Shown here: piece after piece, positions 18,663-27,913 of the stretch | How positions within the stretch are numbered: the stretch's first letter is position 1 | Layout: each line of letters begins with the position of its first letter | Assembly: GCF_007994985.1 (NCBI RefSeq) | Contig: NZ_VOQF01000003.1 | Span: 372,001-436,000, forward strand | DNA: 64,000 nucleotides | Direction of reading: 5' to 3' | Source: Metabacillus litoralis | GTDB taxonomy: Bacteria > Bacillota > Bacilli > Bacillales > Bacillaceae | Notes under the pieces: model-generated | Database searches by the model: none | What the model saw: only the letters and a program-made list of their open reading frames with translations | What the model was told of the DNA's origin: nothing | Translations under genes and position numbers: made by a program

Positions 18663-20504
18663 TTAGTTACCTGCTAATTTTTTCTTTTTAGCAGATTTCT
18701 CACGTTCATTTTTATCAAGAATTTTCTTTCTAAGTCTGATTGATTCTGGAGTCAATTCACAATACTCATCATCATTCAAATACTCAAGTGCTTCTTCTAA
18801 TGACATAATTCTAGGCTTTTTCATACTATTTGTTTGATCTTTATTAGCAGAACGAATATTTGTTTGTTGTTTCATTTTACAAATATTTACTACTAAATCA
18901 TTTTCACGAGTATGTTCTCCAACAATCATGCCTTCATAAACATCTACACCAGCTTCAAGGAAGATGATTCCGCGATCTTCAATACCTTGAATACCATAAG
19001 TAGTTGATTTACCATTTTCCATTGATACAAGAACTCCTTGACGGCGTCCTCCAACTTGACCTTTTTGCATAGGCTGATAGCTATCAAATGTATGATTAAT
19101 GATACCAAATCCACGTGTTAATGACATGAATTCTGTTGAATACCCAATTAAGCCACGTGCTGGTACATTAAAGATAAGTCGAACTTGACCATTACCATTA
19201 TTAATCATATCAATCATTTCACCTTTACGGGCTCCGATCGATTCCATAACACCACCAGTGTTTTCTTCTGGAACGTCTATTTGCACACGTTCAATTGGTT
19301 CACATTTCACTCCATCAATTTCTCTAACAATAACTTCAGGCTTAGACACTTGAAGTTCAAATCCTTCACGACGCATATTTTCAATCAAAATAGACAAGTG
19401 AAGCTCTCCACGACCAGACACAATCCACGCATCTGGAGAAGCAGTTGGATCTACACGTAAACTTACGTCAGTTTGTAATTGTGCCATCAAACGTTCCTCA
19501 ATTTTACGAGAAGTAACATACTTACCTTCACGACCAGCAAATGGACTATTGTTCACAGCAAATGTCATTTGTAATGTTGGCTCATCAATACGAAGAATTG
19601 GTAGTGCTTCTTGATGTTCAACTGGACAAACTGTTTCTCCAACATTAATATCTTCCATTCCAGATACTGCTACAAGGTCTCCAGCTATTGCTTGTTCTAT
19701 TTCAACACGTCTTAAGCCTTGGAAACCAAATAATTTTGTTACACGGAAATTTTTAATTGTACCGTCAACTTTCATCAATGAAACTTGTTGACCTACTTGC
19801 ATAGTTCCGCGGAATACTCGTCCAATTCCAATACGACCAACATAATCATTGTAATCAAGTAAAGCAACTTGGAATTGTAAAGGCTCATCTCTATTATCTT
19901 CTGGTGCTGGGATATGATCTACAATCGCTTCAAATAATGATTCCATTGTTTCTTCTTGATCCGCTGGGTCAGCACTAGTGCTAGCTGTTCCATTCATAGC
20001 TGAAGCAAAAATTACTGGGAATTCAAGTTGATCTTCATTTGCACCAAGCTCAATAAATAGATCAAGTACTTCATCAACAACTTCTGATGGACGTGCAAAA
20101 TCACGGTCAATTTTATTAACAACTACAATTGGTGTTAAATTCTGCTCTAGTGCTTTCTTTAATACGAAACGTGTTTGAGGCATACAGCCTTCATAAGCAT
20201 CAACAACAAGTAAAACACCATCTACCATTTTCATGATACGCTCTACTTCTCCACCGAAGTCAGCATGTCCAGGTGTATCCATAATGTTAATACGATTATC
20301 TTTATAATTGATTGCTGTATTTTTTGCTAGAATTGTAATCCCACGCTCACGCTCAAGATCATTTGAATCCATTGCACGTTCTGCAACCTGTTCATTTGTT
20401 CGGAATGTTCCAGATTGATGTAAAAGTTTGTCAACCAAAGTTGTTTTACCATGGTCAACGTGGGCAATAATAGCTATGTTGCGAATATCGTTACGAAGTT
20501 TCAC
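18663..20504 (-). CDS. typA: Translational GTPase TypA/BipA
   Basis: A 613-residue translation-factor GTPase that binds ribosomes and helps 50S assembly and stress adaptation. G motifs are AHVDHGKTT (14-22), DTPGHADF and NKIDR, followed by domain II, EF-G-like domains III and V, and the BipA-specific C-terminus. The start is GTG (VKLRNDIRN) with TTAGGAGA upstream; the longer in-frame reading from 20576 has a non-conserved leader and is not supported. Position matches B. subtilis ylaG. The inverted repeat CTCTCCTC/GAGGAGAG downstream (18602-18638) lacks a T run and may or may not terminate it. Confidence 0.95.
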   Translation of the reverse strand: MKLRNDIRNIAIIAHVDHGKTTLVDKLLHQSGTFRTNEQVAERAMDSNDLERERGITILAKNTAINYKDNRINIMDTPGHADFGGEVERIMKMVDGVLLVVDAYEGCMPQTRFVLKKALEQNLTPIVVVNKIDRDFARPSEVVDEVLDLFIELGANEDQLEFPVIFASAMNGTASTSADPADQEETMESLFEAIVDHIPAPEDNRDEPLQFQVALLDYNDYVGRIGIGRVFRGTMQVGQQVSLMKVDGTIKNFRVTKLFGFQGLRRVEIEQAIAGDLVAVSGMEDINVGETVCPVEHQEALPILRIDEPTLQMTFAVNNSPFAGREGKYVTSRKIEERLMAQLQTDVSLRVDPTASPDAWIVSGRGELHLSILIENMRREGFELQVSKPEVIVREIDGVKCEPIERVQIDVPEENTGGVMESIGARKGEMIDMINNGNGQVRLIFNVPARGLIGYSTEFMSLTRGFGIINHTFDSYQPMQKGQVGGRRQGVLVSMENGKSTTYGIQGIEDRGIIFLEAGVDVYEGMIVGEHTRENDLVVNICKMKQQTNIRSANKDQTNSMKKPRIMSLEEALEYLNDDEYCELTPESIRLRKKILDKNEREKSAKKKKLAGN

Positions 20505-20860
20505 AATTTCATCTCCTAAAATATATATATTAAAAACATAAGCGTAAACGCCATGGTTAGGCTTTAACAATAACAATCATGAGTTGAAGGTGCTTATTAA
20601 CAATCAACACAGAAGTGATTTTGCTTTTTTTATACTATGCATAAACTAAATCCTAAACATATAAGTAATGCTCGACATTTTATTAAAACACATTTTACTT
20701 ATAAAAATATAGTGTTTTTCACATATAAAAACAATTATCTACATTATTTCAAAATCACCTTGGATATTATACCATAAACAATATAGAAAAGCGGAATGTT
20801 TTTCTGTAAACTAAGAGAAGATACAAAAAATTCGCGAATAAGTTGGGAGTTGTCATAGGT
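20505..20860. other. Divergent intergenic region typA/ylaF
   Basis: AT-rich, with no gene seen. It must hold the promoters for typA (minus) and ylaF (plus). TTTAGG-N17-TATAAA on the minus strand near 20632-20660 is a weak typA promoter candidate. Confidence 0.4.
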
Positions 20861-21046
20861 ATGAAATTAGGAAAGTGGGTTTTTCTTGTACTATCCTGTT
20901 TAGCAGCAATAAGTATGATCGGCATAGGAATTGCTGTAAGTGAACGGAGTATTCTCGGCATAATCTTAGCTATAGTCGCGCTAAATGTCATTATGGGGTC
21001 AGGTTTTGTACTAAAAAAAAGAATGAGAGAAAAAGGGTTAATCTAA
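20861..21046 (+). CDS. ylaF: YlaF family small membrane protein (DUF5325)
   Basis: A 61-residue protein with two membrane helices (about 5-25 and 29-48) and a basic C-terminus (KKRMREKG). It fits the YlaF/DUF5325 family, of unknown function, by size, topology and position next to typA. The start is taken at the ATG at 20861 after GGGAG; a TTG at 20843 would add six residues but has no ribosome binding site. Confidence 0.75.
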   Translation: MKLGKWVFLVLSCLAAISMIGIGIAVSERSILGIILAIVALNVIMGSGFVLKKRMREKGLI

Positions 21047-21091
21047 TTTATCTTTTTCTCTGAAAACAGATCTAAATAAAATTTTATAGCT

Positions 21092-21122
21092 AAAAGGAGT
21101 CTGAAAAATAGACTCCTTTTTT
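21092..21122 (+). terminator. Terminator of ylaF
   Basis: AAAAGGAGTCT and AGACTCCTTTTTT form a hairpin with a short loop and a T run. Confidence 0.92.
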
Positions 21123-21226
21123 ATTTTACACACTCTCACTTACCTTAATTGTTGATTGTTAGCTATAGAGTTCATTGTATATAACAAAGTGATAAAAACA
21201 ATATTAAGATTGTACATAAACTATAA

Positions 21227-21691
21227 TTAAAGAGGCATCACTGAAATCATATATTCTTTTGATGTAGTAACTTCCTTCTCTATCTTAAGTTGCTCAAACC
21301 CGCAATTCCCAAGAAACCTTAGCCAACCATCTTGATTTATTGAACAACCCACATAACAAGCTTTATGACCTTTCGACTTTAATTCATGTCCAATTTCTTT
21401 TATTATATTCTGTCCAAATCCTCTTAATCTCTGATTGGGATGGATAAGTATTGTACCAATCCAAGGTCTTTCATTTGAAGGAGACCATTCTATATGATAA
21501 CTAATGCCTATTTTATTATTATTTTTATACCATATTCTCCATTGCCCATTAAACATCTGATAAGATAGTAAATAATTTTCCAGTTCATTTTCAGAACATT
21601 CTTCTTGTTGCCAATCATCACTTACTCTAATTATATCTTTAAAAAAGTTATAATCACCTTTGTTTAATTCCTTAAACTCTAAATTCTTCAC
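21227..21691 (-). CDS. GNAT family N-acetyltransferase
   Basis: A 154-residue acetyltransferase. The acetyl-CoA-binding region is IGTILIHPNQRLRGFGQNII (about residues 82-101), followed by a C-terminal GCSINQDGWLRFLGNCGFEQL typical of GNATs. Substrate unknown. Its GTG start overlaps the suhB stop by four bases (GTGA), so the two genes are probably co-translated. The gene is not in the B. subtilis yktC locus as far as I know and looks like a downstream addition to suhB. Confidence 0.85.
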   Translation of the reverse strand: MKNLEFKELNKGDYNFFKDIIRVSDDWQQEECSENELENYLLSYQMFNGQWRIWYKNNNKIGISYHIEWSPSNERPWIGTILIHPNQRLRGFGQNIIKEIGHELKSKGHKACYVGCSINQDGWLRFLGNCGFEQLKIEKEVTTSKEYMISVMPL

Positions 21692-22479
21692 TTCTTTAAA
21701 TATTCTGTCAATAGATGATTGTGGAGACTTTTCTCACCAACAAAGAAAGTATTTTTTGACACTAAATTCAGCTTATTTCCATCTAATGTCGATGCGGTCC
21801 CACCTACTTCGCTTATTAAGACGAGTCCTGCTGCAAAATCCCATGGAGCTAATCTCATCGTTAAGTAAGCATCTAGTCGACCTGATGCAACATATGCACA
21901 CTCCAAAGCAGCAGATCCATACGACCTTGTGCCTCTCACCTTTTGAACAATTGGTGAAATGAGATTATGATCAATTCGTTTATTTTCAGTTACCCATATT
22001 GGACTAATACCAATAACTGCTTCTTCGATGTTAACTTTATCTAGCTTAGGTAAAGGAAGGTCATTCATAAATGCTCCTTCTCCCTTAAACGCATGATAAA
22101 GCTCATTATGTACAACATCATAAATTAATCCAATATAACCAATACCATCTCCATATATCCCAACAGATATAGCAAAATTACGTTGTTGATGAACAAAATT
22201 CATTGTCCCATCAATAGGATCTATAATCCAAACAACACCTTCAAGACTTGTCACTTCATCACCATAACCCTCTTCACCTAAAATACGATGATCTGGATAC
22301 GATTGTTGTATTTTCCCAATTAAGTATTGCTCAATTTCTTTATCCATATTCGTGACTAAATCATTTGGATTAGATTTGTATTGAATCGAGAGGGAGGAAT
22401 CAAAAGAGTTTCTAATTATTTCTCCAGCTTCCTTCACCCATTGCTTAGCCTTTTGATCAATTTCCTTCCAATTCGTCAT
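21688..22479 (-). CDS. suhB: Inositol-1-monophosphatase family protein (SuhB/YktC)
   Basis: A 263-residue Mg/Li-sensitive phosphatase that hydrolyses inositol monophosphate and related sugar phosphates. Metal-site motifs are EEGYG near 68-72, DPIDGTMNF near 85-93, and the second motif WDFAAGLVLISEVGG near 208-222. Position beside ykzI and yktB matches B. subtilis yktC. GAGGTTGC lies before the ATG. The stop overlaps the GNAT gene start. Confidence 0.93.
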   Translation of the reverse strand: MTNWKEIDQKAKQWVKEAGEIIRNSFDSSLSIQYKSNPNDLVTNMDKEIEQYLIGKIQQSYPDHRILGEEGYGDEVTSLEGVVWIIDPIDGTMNFVHQQRNFAISVGIYGDGIGYIGLIYDVVHNELYHAFKGEGAFMNDLPLPKLDKVNIEEAVIGISPIWVTENKRIDHNLISPIVQKVRGTRSYGSAALECAYVASGRLDAYLTMRLAPWDFAAGLVLISEVGGTASTLDGNKLNLVSKNTFFVGEKSLHNHLLTEYLKK

Positions 22480-22572
22480 AAAGCAACCTCATTTCTATGT
22501 ATAAATAACCTTTACAATAAGGATACTGTATGGAATTAATGGAAATCAAGTTACAGACTCATTGTTGCGCAG

Positions 22573-22603
22573 ATAAAAACGAACCTACCTAAGGTTCGTT
22601 TGT
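22573..22603 (-). terminator. Terminator of ykzI
   Basis: AAACGAACCT and AGGTTCGTTT form a 10-bp stem followed by T residues on the minus strand, about 18 bases after the ykzI stop. Confidence 0.88.
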
Positions 22604-22621
22604 AGATTTAGCTATCTCCAA

Positions 22622-22810
22622 TTATGCCTGGAGCTTCATCCACTCTTTTCGTAACTTCTCTAGTTTTTGTTTACATTCGATTTTTTTCTGATGATCTTTA
22701 CTTTGCATTGCTTCGTAAAGGGTGGCTAATTCGTAATCAAGCTCAAGTTTAAGCACCCCGATACGTTTGCTAATGATTTTCTGACCACTTGTTTTAACAA
22801 TTTGTTTCAC
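22622..22810 (-). CDS. ykzI: Small charged helical protein, YkzI position
   Basis: A 62-residue, highly basic and helical protein with a probable coiled coil over residues 20-60 (KLELDYELATLYEAMQSKDH, then KLEKLRKEW). Function unknown. Its size and place between suhB and yktB match B. subtilis ykzI. GGGGCGG-type purine-rich sequence precedes the ATG. A strong terminator follows. Confidence 0.65.
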   Translation of the reverse strand: MKQIVKTSGQKIISKRIGVLKLELDYELATLYEAMQSKDHQKKIECKQKLEKLRKEWMKLQA

Positions 22811-23052
22811 TTTTTACCGCCCCTTTCATTTACTTATCATATTATCCTTGTAGCGATTTCAAAGTTGCTTTTTCAAGTTGTTATATAGCTTTTTTATATC
22901 TTATGTTGGATTAAAAAAAGTTGGAACTAAACCTATAAAATTGTGTATTTACCTAATTCATACCACCAATTTTTTAGGATGAAACGTTGATTAATTCTTT
23001 GTATTGATTTCACTTTTGGAAAAATCACGTTTGTTAAACCAGTCGTAAATTC

Positions 23053-23082
23053 TTGTGGAAATAATTTAAGTAAGTTTATAAT
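23053..23082 (+). promoter_or_regulatory. Candidate yktB promoter
   Basis: TTGTGG and TATAAT are separated by 18 bases, about 40 bases before the yktB start. The rest of the gap back to 22811 holds no gene. Confidence 0.55.
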
Positions 23083-23124
23083 TAAAATAGAAAAAAGTGT
23101 AATGAACTTCTAGGAGGAATTTTA

Positions 23125-23742
23125 ATGAATTTTAAAGGTTTTTATAATGAAGATTTCCAAACATTTACTATAGATGGGCTAGAGGAAAGAATGGAGGCCA
23201 TTCGTGAAAGAATTCAGCCTAAATTCCAAGTGATTGGACAAGCGTTAGCAGATGACCTTTCCGCAACATTACAAACTGAAATGTTTCTTCATATCGCAAA
23301 ACATGCAAGAAGAACTGTTAACCCTCCTAAAGATACTTGGTTGGCTATTGCAGCTAATAAAAGAGGATATAAACAACATCCACATTTCCAAGTTGGGCTT
23401 TTTGATGATCATTTGTTTATTTGGTTAGCATTTATTTATGAATTGCCAAACAAAGAAAATATAGCTCGGAATTTTTTAACTAATATGGAGGAGATCACTA
23501 AAGCTACAAATGAACAGTACTATATTTCATTAGATCATACTAAAAAGGATGCAAAGCTAATTGGTGATATTGATTTAGAATCTTCACTAGTAAGATTTAG
23601 AGATGTTAAAAAAGCAGAATTTTTAATAGGTCGTCATTTTGGAATAAATGATCCAATTTTAAAAGATGGAGATAAATTATACCAGGTTATTCGTGAAACC
23701 TTTGAAAATTTAATTCCATTATATAAGCTTTCTTTTGAGTAA
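23125..23742 (+). CDS. yktB: DUF1054 / UPF0637 family protein YktB
   Basis: A 205-residue soluble protein of the UPF0637 (DUF1054) family. Conserved features are HIAKHARRTVNPPKDTW (about 53-69), the GYKQHPHFQVGLFDDHLFIW block (about 80-100) and YELPNK. Function unknown. AGGAGG precedes the ATG. Position next to yktA and ykzI matches B. subtilis. Repeat copy B begins about 43 bases after the stop and separates it from convergent yktA. Confidence 0.9.
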   Translation: MNFKGFYNEDFQTFTIDGLEERMEAIRERIQPKFQVIGQALADDLSATLQTEMFLHIAKHARRTVNPPKDTWLAIAANKRGYKQHPHFQVGLFDDHLFIWLAFIYELPNKENIARNFLTNMEEITKATNEQYYISLDHTKKDAKLIGDIDLESSLVRFRDVKKAEFLIGRHFGINDPILKDGDKLYQVIRETFENLIPLYKLSFE

Positions 23743-23784
23743 GCTCTTTTACCAAGCACTTTAATTTTAAATTTGAACCAAAAA

Positions 23785-24043
23785 AAGAGGCTGGGACATA
23801 ATAAGAGAAGTCCCACAAAAAGACGAATAAATCTAAATTCAGTTAAGCTGAAAAAACAAGTTCGTTCCATTGCGCTGCAGACACTCGCTTTCCACTAGTT
23901 CTTAAAAATAGTAGGCAAAATCAAAAAAATCTATTGAAGACAACAAATAAAAACCCGAACTATTAGGCGAATGATTATTAATTGGAATATCACCTAATAA
24001 TTCGGGTTTATAATTGGATAAATACTTATGTCCCAGCCTCTTT
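23785..24043. repeat. Dispersed repeat family 1, copy B
   Basis: Ends AGAGGCTGGGACATAATA and TACTTATGTCCCAGCCTCTT are near-perfect terminal inverted repeats. Opposite orientation to copies A and D. The internal palindrome AACCCGAACTATTAGG with ATCACCTAATAATTCGGGTT is present; the GC-rich central insert of copies A and C is missing. Confidence 0.9.
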
Positions 24044-24058
24044 TGAAATTTTAATTTT

Positions 24059-24328
24059 TCACATCTTTACTGTACTAACTACTTCATCAGACTTTGCCTT
24101 TTTAATCACTCTATAGGTGGAGTATCCGCTCACTTCCTCAAATTCATTGCAAATGGTTTTTTCTTCAGATTTACTTGGTACAATTTCTTTGAACCTACGA
24201 TAATTACTCATTAAAAGATCCCGATCTATTCCTTTTTCATATGCTTTTTCTATACATTCAAAAAACTTAATAACATCAACAGTTTCATCTGTACTCCAGT
24301 CTAAAGAAATAGGATATTGATAATCCAA
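24059..24328 (-). CDS. yktA: UPF0223 family protein YktA
   Basis: An 89-residue soluble protein of the UPF0223 family, function unknown. Conserved parts are [13 protein letters not shown] at the N-terminus and the central [14 protein letters not shown], followed by [11 protein letters not shown]. The start is taken as TTG at 24328 (giving MDYQYPIS) after a GGGGG run; an upstream ATG would add eight poorly conserved residues. It follows the nitronate monooxygenase-like gene by 42 bases and may share its transcript. Confidence 0.85.
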   Translation of the reverse strand: MDYQYPISLDWSTDETVDVIKFFECIEKAYEKGIDRDLLMSNYRRFKEIVPSKSEEKTICNEFEEVSGYSTYRVIKKAKSDEVVSTVKM

Positions 24329-24370
24329 GTTGTTGTCCCCCTGTTCATACATTTAGTTGTCCTTATTAAA

Positions 24371-25330
24371 TTAATATATCCAATTCCTTCGAATCTCTTC
24401 TGCTTCTAAAATTGTCCGTGTTATAAACTCATTCACAGAAGGTATATCAGAAATTAGTCCCATTACTTGGCCAGCCCAAGCAAAACCTTCTTCTATATTA
24501 CCATCATAAATATACCTTTTGTTAGCTATTCCACTTATGTAGTCCTTGAGCTCATCATATCCACCGTTATTTTTCTCTATATCTATAATTTTATTTGTCC
24601 ATTTGTTTGCTATTGCTCTCGCAGGTGCACCGATAGATTTTTTAATAACAACAGTACTATTTTCATCACCATTTATTAATGAATTTTTATAAACCTGATG
24701 AGCATGAACACACTCCTTAGTTGCTATGAACCTTGTTCCCATTTCTATTCCCTCAGCACCTAGGCTTAACGCAGCCATTAATCCTCTTCCATCTCCAATT
24801 CCTCCAGAAGCTATGACAGGAATGGAAACAGCATCAACAACTTGTGGAACTAACACCATTGTCCCTGTATCTGATCTTCCTAAATGTCCCCCTCCTTCTT
24901 GACCTACAACCATTACTGCATCTGCACCTAGTTCTTCGGCCTTGACTGCTTGACGCTTAGCAGCTACTAAAACTAGCTTCTTCACATTTGTTCCCTGGAG
25001 TAACTGAAAAATAGGAGTTGGATTTCCACCAGTCATTGATATAACTGGAACATTTTCCTCTATTGCAACTTCTATAAGCTTTTCATACCCATGTCCATAC
25101 TGACCAATTGCAAAATTAACTCCAAAGGGTTTTGTTGTTTTTGATTTAACCTTCATAATTTCTTCTCTTAAAGCTTCAGGTGTTCCTAAGGACATAGCTG
25201 TAATTTGCCCTAACCCACCTGCATTTGATACTGCCGCTGCTAACTCCGAGTAAGCTAAATAAGCTAAGCCACCTTGCACTATTGGGTAATCTACGCCTAG
25301 AAGATTTGTGATTTTAGTATTCCATTTCAT
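24371..25330 (-). CDS. Nitronate monooxygenase-like NAD(P)H/FMN oxidoreductase
   Basis: A 319-residue TIM-barrel flavoprotein of the 2-nitropropane dioxygenase family, which oxidises alkyl nitronates or acts as an enoyl reductase-type enzyme (as FabK does). The N-terminal YPIVQGGLAYLAYSELAAA, the VVGQEGGGHLGR motif (about 140-152) and the phosphate-binding ASGGIGDGRGL (about 174-184) with GTRFIATKE support FMN binding. GGGAGGTAA lies upstream of the ATG. It sits between yktA and speA, where B. subtilis has no such gene to my knowledge. Confidence 0.85.
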   Translation of the reverse strand: MKWNTKITNLLGVDYPIVQGGLAYLAYSELAAAVSNAGGLGQITAMSLGTPEALREEIMKVKSKTTKPFGVNFAIGQYGHGYEKLIEVAIEENVPVISMTGGNPTPIFQLLQGTNVKKLVLVAAKRQAVKAEELGADAVMVVGQEGGGHLGRSDTGTMVLVPQVVDAVSIPVIASGGIGDGRGLMAALSLGAEGIEMGTRFIATKECVHAHQVYKNSLINGDENSTVVIKKSIGAPARAIANKWTNKIIDIEKNNGGYDELKDYISGIANKRYIYDGNIEEGFAWAGQVMGLISDIPSVNEFITRTILEAEEIRRNWIY

Positions 25331-25497
25331 CTGTTATTACCTCCCTTTATAAATTGTATTTCGTTTTCTTCCTAGAATATCCTCTAATAAAATTGGAAAG
25401 GCTTAGTTCATAAGAAAAGTGGAAGACGTCTGCAGATGGACACTATAGCTAAGTACAGAATATTATATTATTTCATAAAATAATGCTCTCATAATAG

Positions 25498-25545
25498 ATA
25501 TTGTTGATTTCTCTTAATGCCGATTGCTTTTCCCTGGTATATATA
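25498..25545 (-). repeat. Fragment of repeat family 2
   Basis: TTGTTGATTTCTCTTAATGC and the following GCTTTTCCCTGG resemble the complement of the right end of the family 2 element at 33330-33380. It is a decayed remnant; no gene is seen in the rest of 25331-25620. Confidence 0.5.
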
Positions 25546-25621
25546 CCTCCAATTAATAACACCCTGCTTTAATATATCTAAATAGAGAAAACCCTCTCTA
25601 AAAGAAATGTATTGTTTTTTA

Positions 25622-25650
25622 TTGACTGTCATAATTGATAACGGTATAAT
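25622..25650 (+). promoter_or_regulatory. SigA-type promoter of speA
   Basis: TTGACT, a 17-base spacer and TATAAT. The predicted leader before speA is about 165 bases, with no other ORF of note. Confidence 0.85.
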
Positions 25651-25821
25651 TCATTTGTTTTAATAAATATACAGAATTCGACACTAAAAGGTTTTTTATT
25701 AATATGACATTAGATAATCATTTACATATAGCGCTGATTGTTTCTTTAGAAGCAATTTCACCACAAAAAAACAGCCGTCATTAGTAAGAAACTATTACTG
25801 AAAAAGAAGGTGGGAACAACT

Positions 25822-27297
25822 TTGTCACAAAATGATACACCATTATTCACAGGGCTAGTCCAACATGCTAAAAAAAACCCAATTCAGTTTCATATTCCTG
25901 GTCACAAAAAGGGAGCAGGAATTGATCCTGAGTTTAGAAATTTTATAGGTGATAACGCGCTTTCAATCGATTTGATCAATATCGGACCTTTAGATGATCT
26001 ACACGCCCCTAAAGGAATGATCAAAGAAGCACAAGAATTAGCTGCAGAGGCTTTCGGAGCTGATTACACTTTCTTCTCTGTACAAGGAACAAGTGGAGCT
26101 ATTATGACAATGGTAATGGCTGTATGTGGACCTGGAGATAAAATTATTGTCCCTAGAAATGTTCATAAATCAGTAATGTCAGCTATCGTTTTTTCAGGTG
26201 CAACTCCAATATTTATCCATCCTGAAATAGATAAAAATCTTGGGATTTCTCATGGAATTACAACAGATTCAGTTGAAAGAGCTCTTGAACAGCATCCTGA
26301 TGCTAAAGGTGTTCTTGTGATAAACCCAACATATTTTGGCATATCTGCTGATTTAAAACGTATTGTTGAAATCGCCCATTCATATTCTGTACCTGTGTTA
26401 GTCGATGAAGCACACGGAGTCCACATCCATTTTCATGAGGACTTGCCTTTAAGTGCCATGCAGGCAGGTGCAGACATGGCTGCTACAAGTGTTCATAAAC
26501 TTGGTGGCTCTATGACTCAAAGCTCTGTATTAAATGTACGAGATGGTTTAGTTTCACCTCAAAGAGTTCAATCGATCTTAAGTATGATGACGACAACTTC
26601 TACATCATACTTATTACTAGCATCACTTGATGTCGCAAGAAAAAGATTAGCAACTGAAGGTAAAGAATTAATTGAAAAAACAATACAGTTAGCTAATTAC
26701 ACTCGAGACAAAATAAATGAAATACCGAAGATATACTGTATAGGAAAAGAAATTCTTGGATCAAAAGCAACCGTAGATTATGATCCAACTAAGTTAATCA
26801 TTCCTGTTTATGGTTTAGGTATTACAGGATATGATGTTGAAAACTGGTTACGTGAAAACCATCAAATAGAAGTGGAACTGTCTGATTTATACAACATTTT
26901 ATGTATTATCACACCTGGTGATACTAAAGTTGAAGTAGATCTTCTTATTAATGCTTTAAAAGAATTATCAGTTGAATTTGGTTCAAATGTTCAGGAAAAT
27001 GATGAAAAAGAACGAATATTTTTACCTGATATCCCTGTGTTAGCTCTTACCCCTCGCGATGCTTTTTATTCTGAAACAGAGGTTGTTTCAATAGAAGAAT
27101 CAGCTGGGAGAATCATTGCTGAATTTATTATGGTCTATCCTCCAGGAATACCGATCTTTATTCCAGGCGAAATTATCACCGAAGAAAATTTAGCATACAT
27201 TAAGAAGAATTTAGAAGTCGGTTTGCCAGTTCAAGGACCTGAGGATCCAACACTTAGTAAAATAAGAGTAATAAAGGAACACAGAGCAATTAGATAG
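25822..27297 (+). CDS. speA: Arginine decarboxylase (PLP, Orn/Lys/Arg class)
   Basis: A 491-residue fold-type I PLP enzyme that converts arginine to agmatine, the first step to putrescine and spermidine in Bacillus. The N-terminus FHIPGHKKGAG, the Asp/His pair in VLVDEAHGVH, and the PLP lysine K226 in TSVHKLGGS are visible. The C-terminal domain has PPGIPIFIPGE. The start is TTG at 25822 (MSQNDTPLFTGL), the usual family N-terminus, with AAGGTGGG upstream; a GTG at 25810 is less likely. It is convergent with SR1, as near B. subtilis speA. Confidence 0.95.
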   Translation: MSQNDTPLFTGLVQHAKKNPIQFHIPGHKKGAGIDPEFRNFIGDNALSIDLINIGPLDDLHAPKGMIKEAQELAAEAFGADYTFFSVQGTSGAIMTMVMAVCGPGDKIIVPRNVHKSVMSAIVFSGATPIFIHPEIDKNLGISHGITTDSVERALEQHPDAKGVLVINPTYFGISADLKRIVEIAHSYSVPVLVDEAHGVHIHFHEDLPLSAMQAGADMAATSVHKLGGSMTQSSVLNVRDGLVSPQRVQSILSMMTTTSTSYLLLASLDVARKRLATEGKELIEKTIQLANYTRDKINEIPKIYCIGKEILGSKATVDYDPTKLIIPVYGLGITGYDVENWLRENHQIEVELSDLYNILCIITPGDTKVEVDLLINALKELSVEFGSNVQENDEKERIFLPDIPVLALTPRDAFYSETEVVSIEESAGRIIAEFIMVYPPGIPIFIPGEIITEENLAYIKKNLEVGLPVQGPEDPTLSKIRVIKEHRAIR

Positions 27298-27356
27298 AAA
27301 TATTTTTTATTTTTAAGAAGTTAAATTAGATTAAAAAAACAACACACACATGATCA

Positions 27357-27389
27357 ACAGACCAAATTGAGATAATTTGGTCTGTTTTC
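27357..27389 (+). terminator. Terminator of speA
   Basis: CAGACCAAATT and AATTTGGTCTG form an 11-bp stem with a short loop followed by TTTT. Confidence 0.88.
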
Positions 27390-27440
27390 ATACTAATTAA
27401 GTAACGAGTAAATTCTGTGTCCTATCCTGTGACAACACTT

Positions 27441-27730
27441 TATAATTTAAAACAAAGCACTCAATAGTGAAATTGAGTGCTTTGTTACCCCTTTATTTCT
27501 TTATATAAACCCCTTTATTTGACTTTGACAACATTATTTTTTTGGTTCTGACTAATGCAATCATGATGATTGCATTTACCATATAAAGTTGTCACCTTTT
27601 CTACTTCAATTTGACCGATAGTTGAGCTGCAGTGTTGACATACGATTGTTCCCATCTCCATACCCCTTTTCAATCATCTAATTTTGTAAGTTTCAAATCT
27701 CCCAAACCTTGAAAGCGTTTTATCTTTGTT
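27441..27730 (-). ncRNA. sr1: SR1 dual-function regulatory RNA
   Basis: Predicted transcript from the promoter at 27737-27765 to the hairpin at about 27453-27485 (ACAAAGCACTCAAT and complement, then a T-rich tract). It encodes SR1P. In B. subtilis SR1 is both a base-pairing RNA against ahrC mRNA and the SR1P mRNA. Its place beside speA matches. The length here (about 290 nt) is inferred from promoter and terminator and is longer than the B. subtilis RNA. Confidence 0.8.
27515..27655 (-). CDS. sr1P: GapA-binding peptide SR1P
   Basis: A 46-residue protein: MGTIVCQHCSSTIGQIE, then VEKVTTLYGKCNHHDC. It has the four-Cys pattern CxxC ... CxxxxC and the TTLYGKC core of the SR1P family. In B. subtilis SR1P binds glyceraldehyde-3-phosphate dehydrogenase GapA and stimulates its association with RNase J1, whose gene rnjA is also in this window. 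AAAAGGGG lies upstream of the ATG. The C-terminal tail after the second Cys pair (ISQNQKNNVVKVK) is longer and more basic than is usual. The cysteines suggest a zinc site. Confidence 0.92.
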   Translation of the reverse strand: MGTIVCQHCSSTIGQIEVEKVTTLYGKCNHHDCISQNQKNNVVKVK

Positions 27731-27736
27731 ATTTAT

Positions 27737-27765
27737 ATATTAATATGACATACTAATTACGTCAA
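27737..27765 (-). promoter_or_regulatory. SR1 promoter with CcpN-type operator
   Basis: Minus-strand TTGACG, 17 bases and TAATAT. The spacer/-10 overlap holds TATGTCATATT (27742-27752), which fits the CcpN operator consensus TRTGHYATAYW as I recall it. CcpN represses sr1 in B. subtilis under glycolytic conditions. A cre-like TTGAAAGCGTTTTATC lies at 27709-27724, just inside the transcript. Confidence 0.75.
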
Positions 27766-27913
27766 TACCTAAATTGTATAACACATAAATTTTTTATGTT
27801 CTATTTCATGTCGATTTTCAATAAATTATTCCACAATAAAATAAAGCCACTTGTTATCGACTTTGAACAATTTTGATCAAAGTCAATAATAAATGGCAGA
27901 CGTGTTTTTAATT

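Noticed and set aside
25651-25821. Possible riboswitch or attenuator in the speA leader
   Set aside because: The leader is about 165 bases, but no known aptamer or convincing alternative stems were seen.
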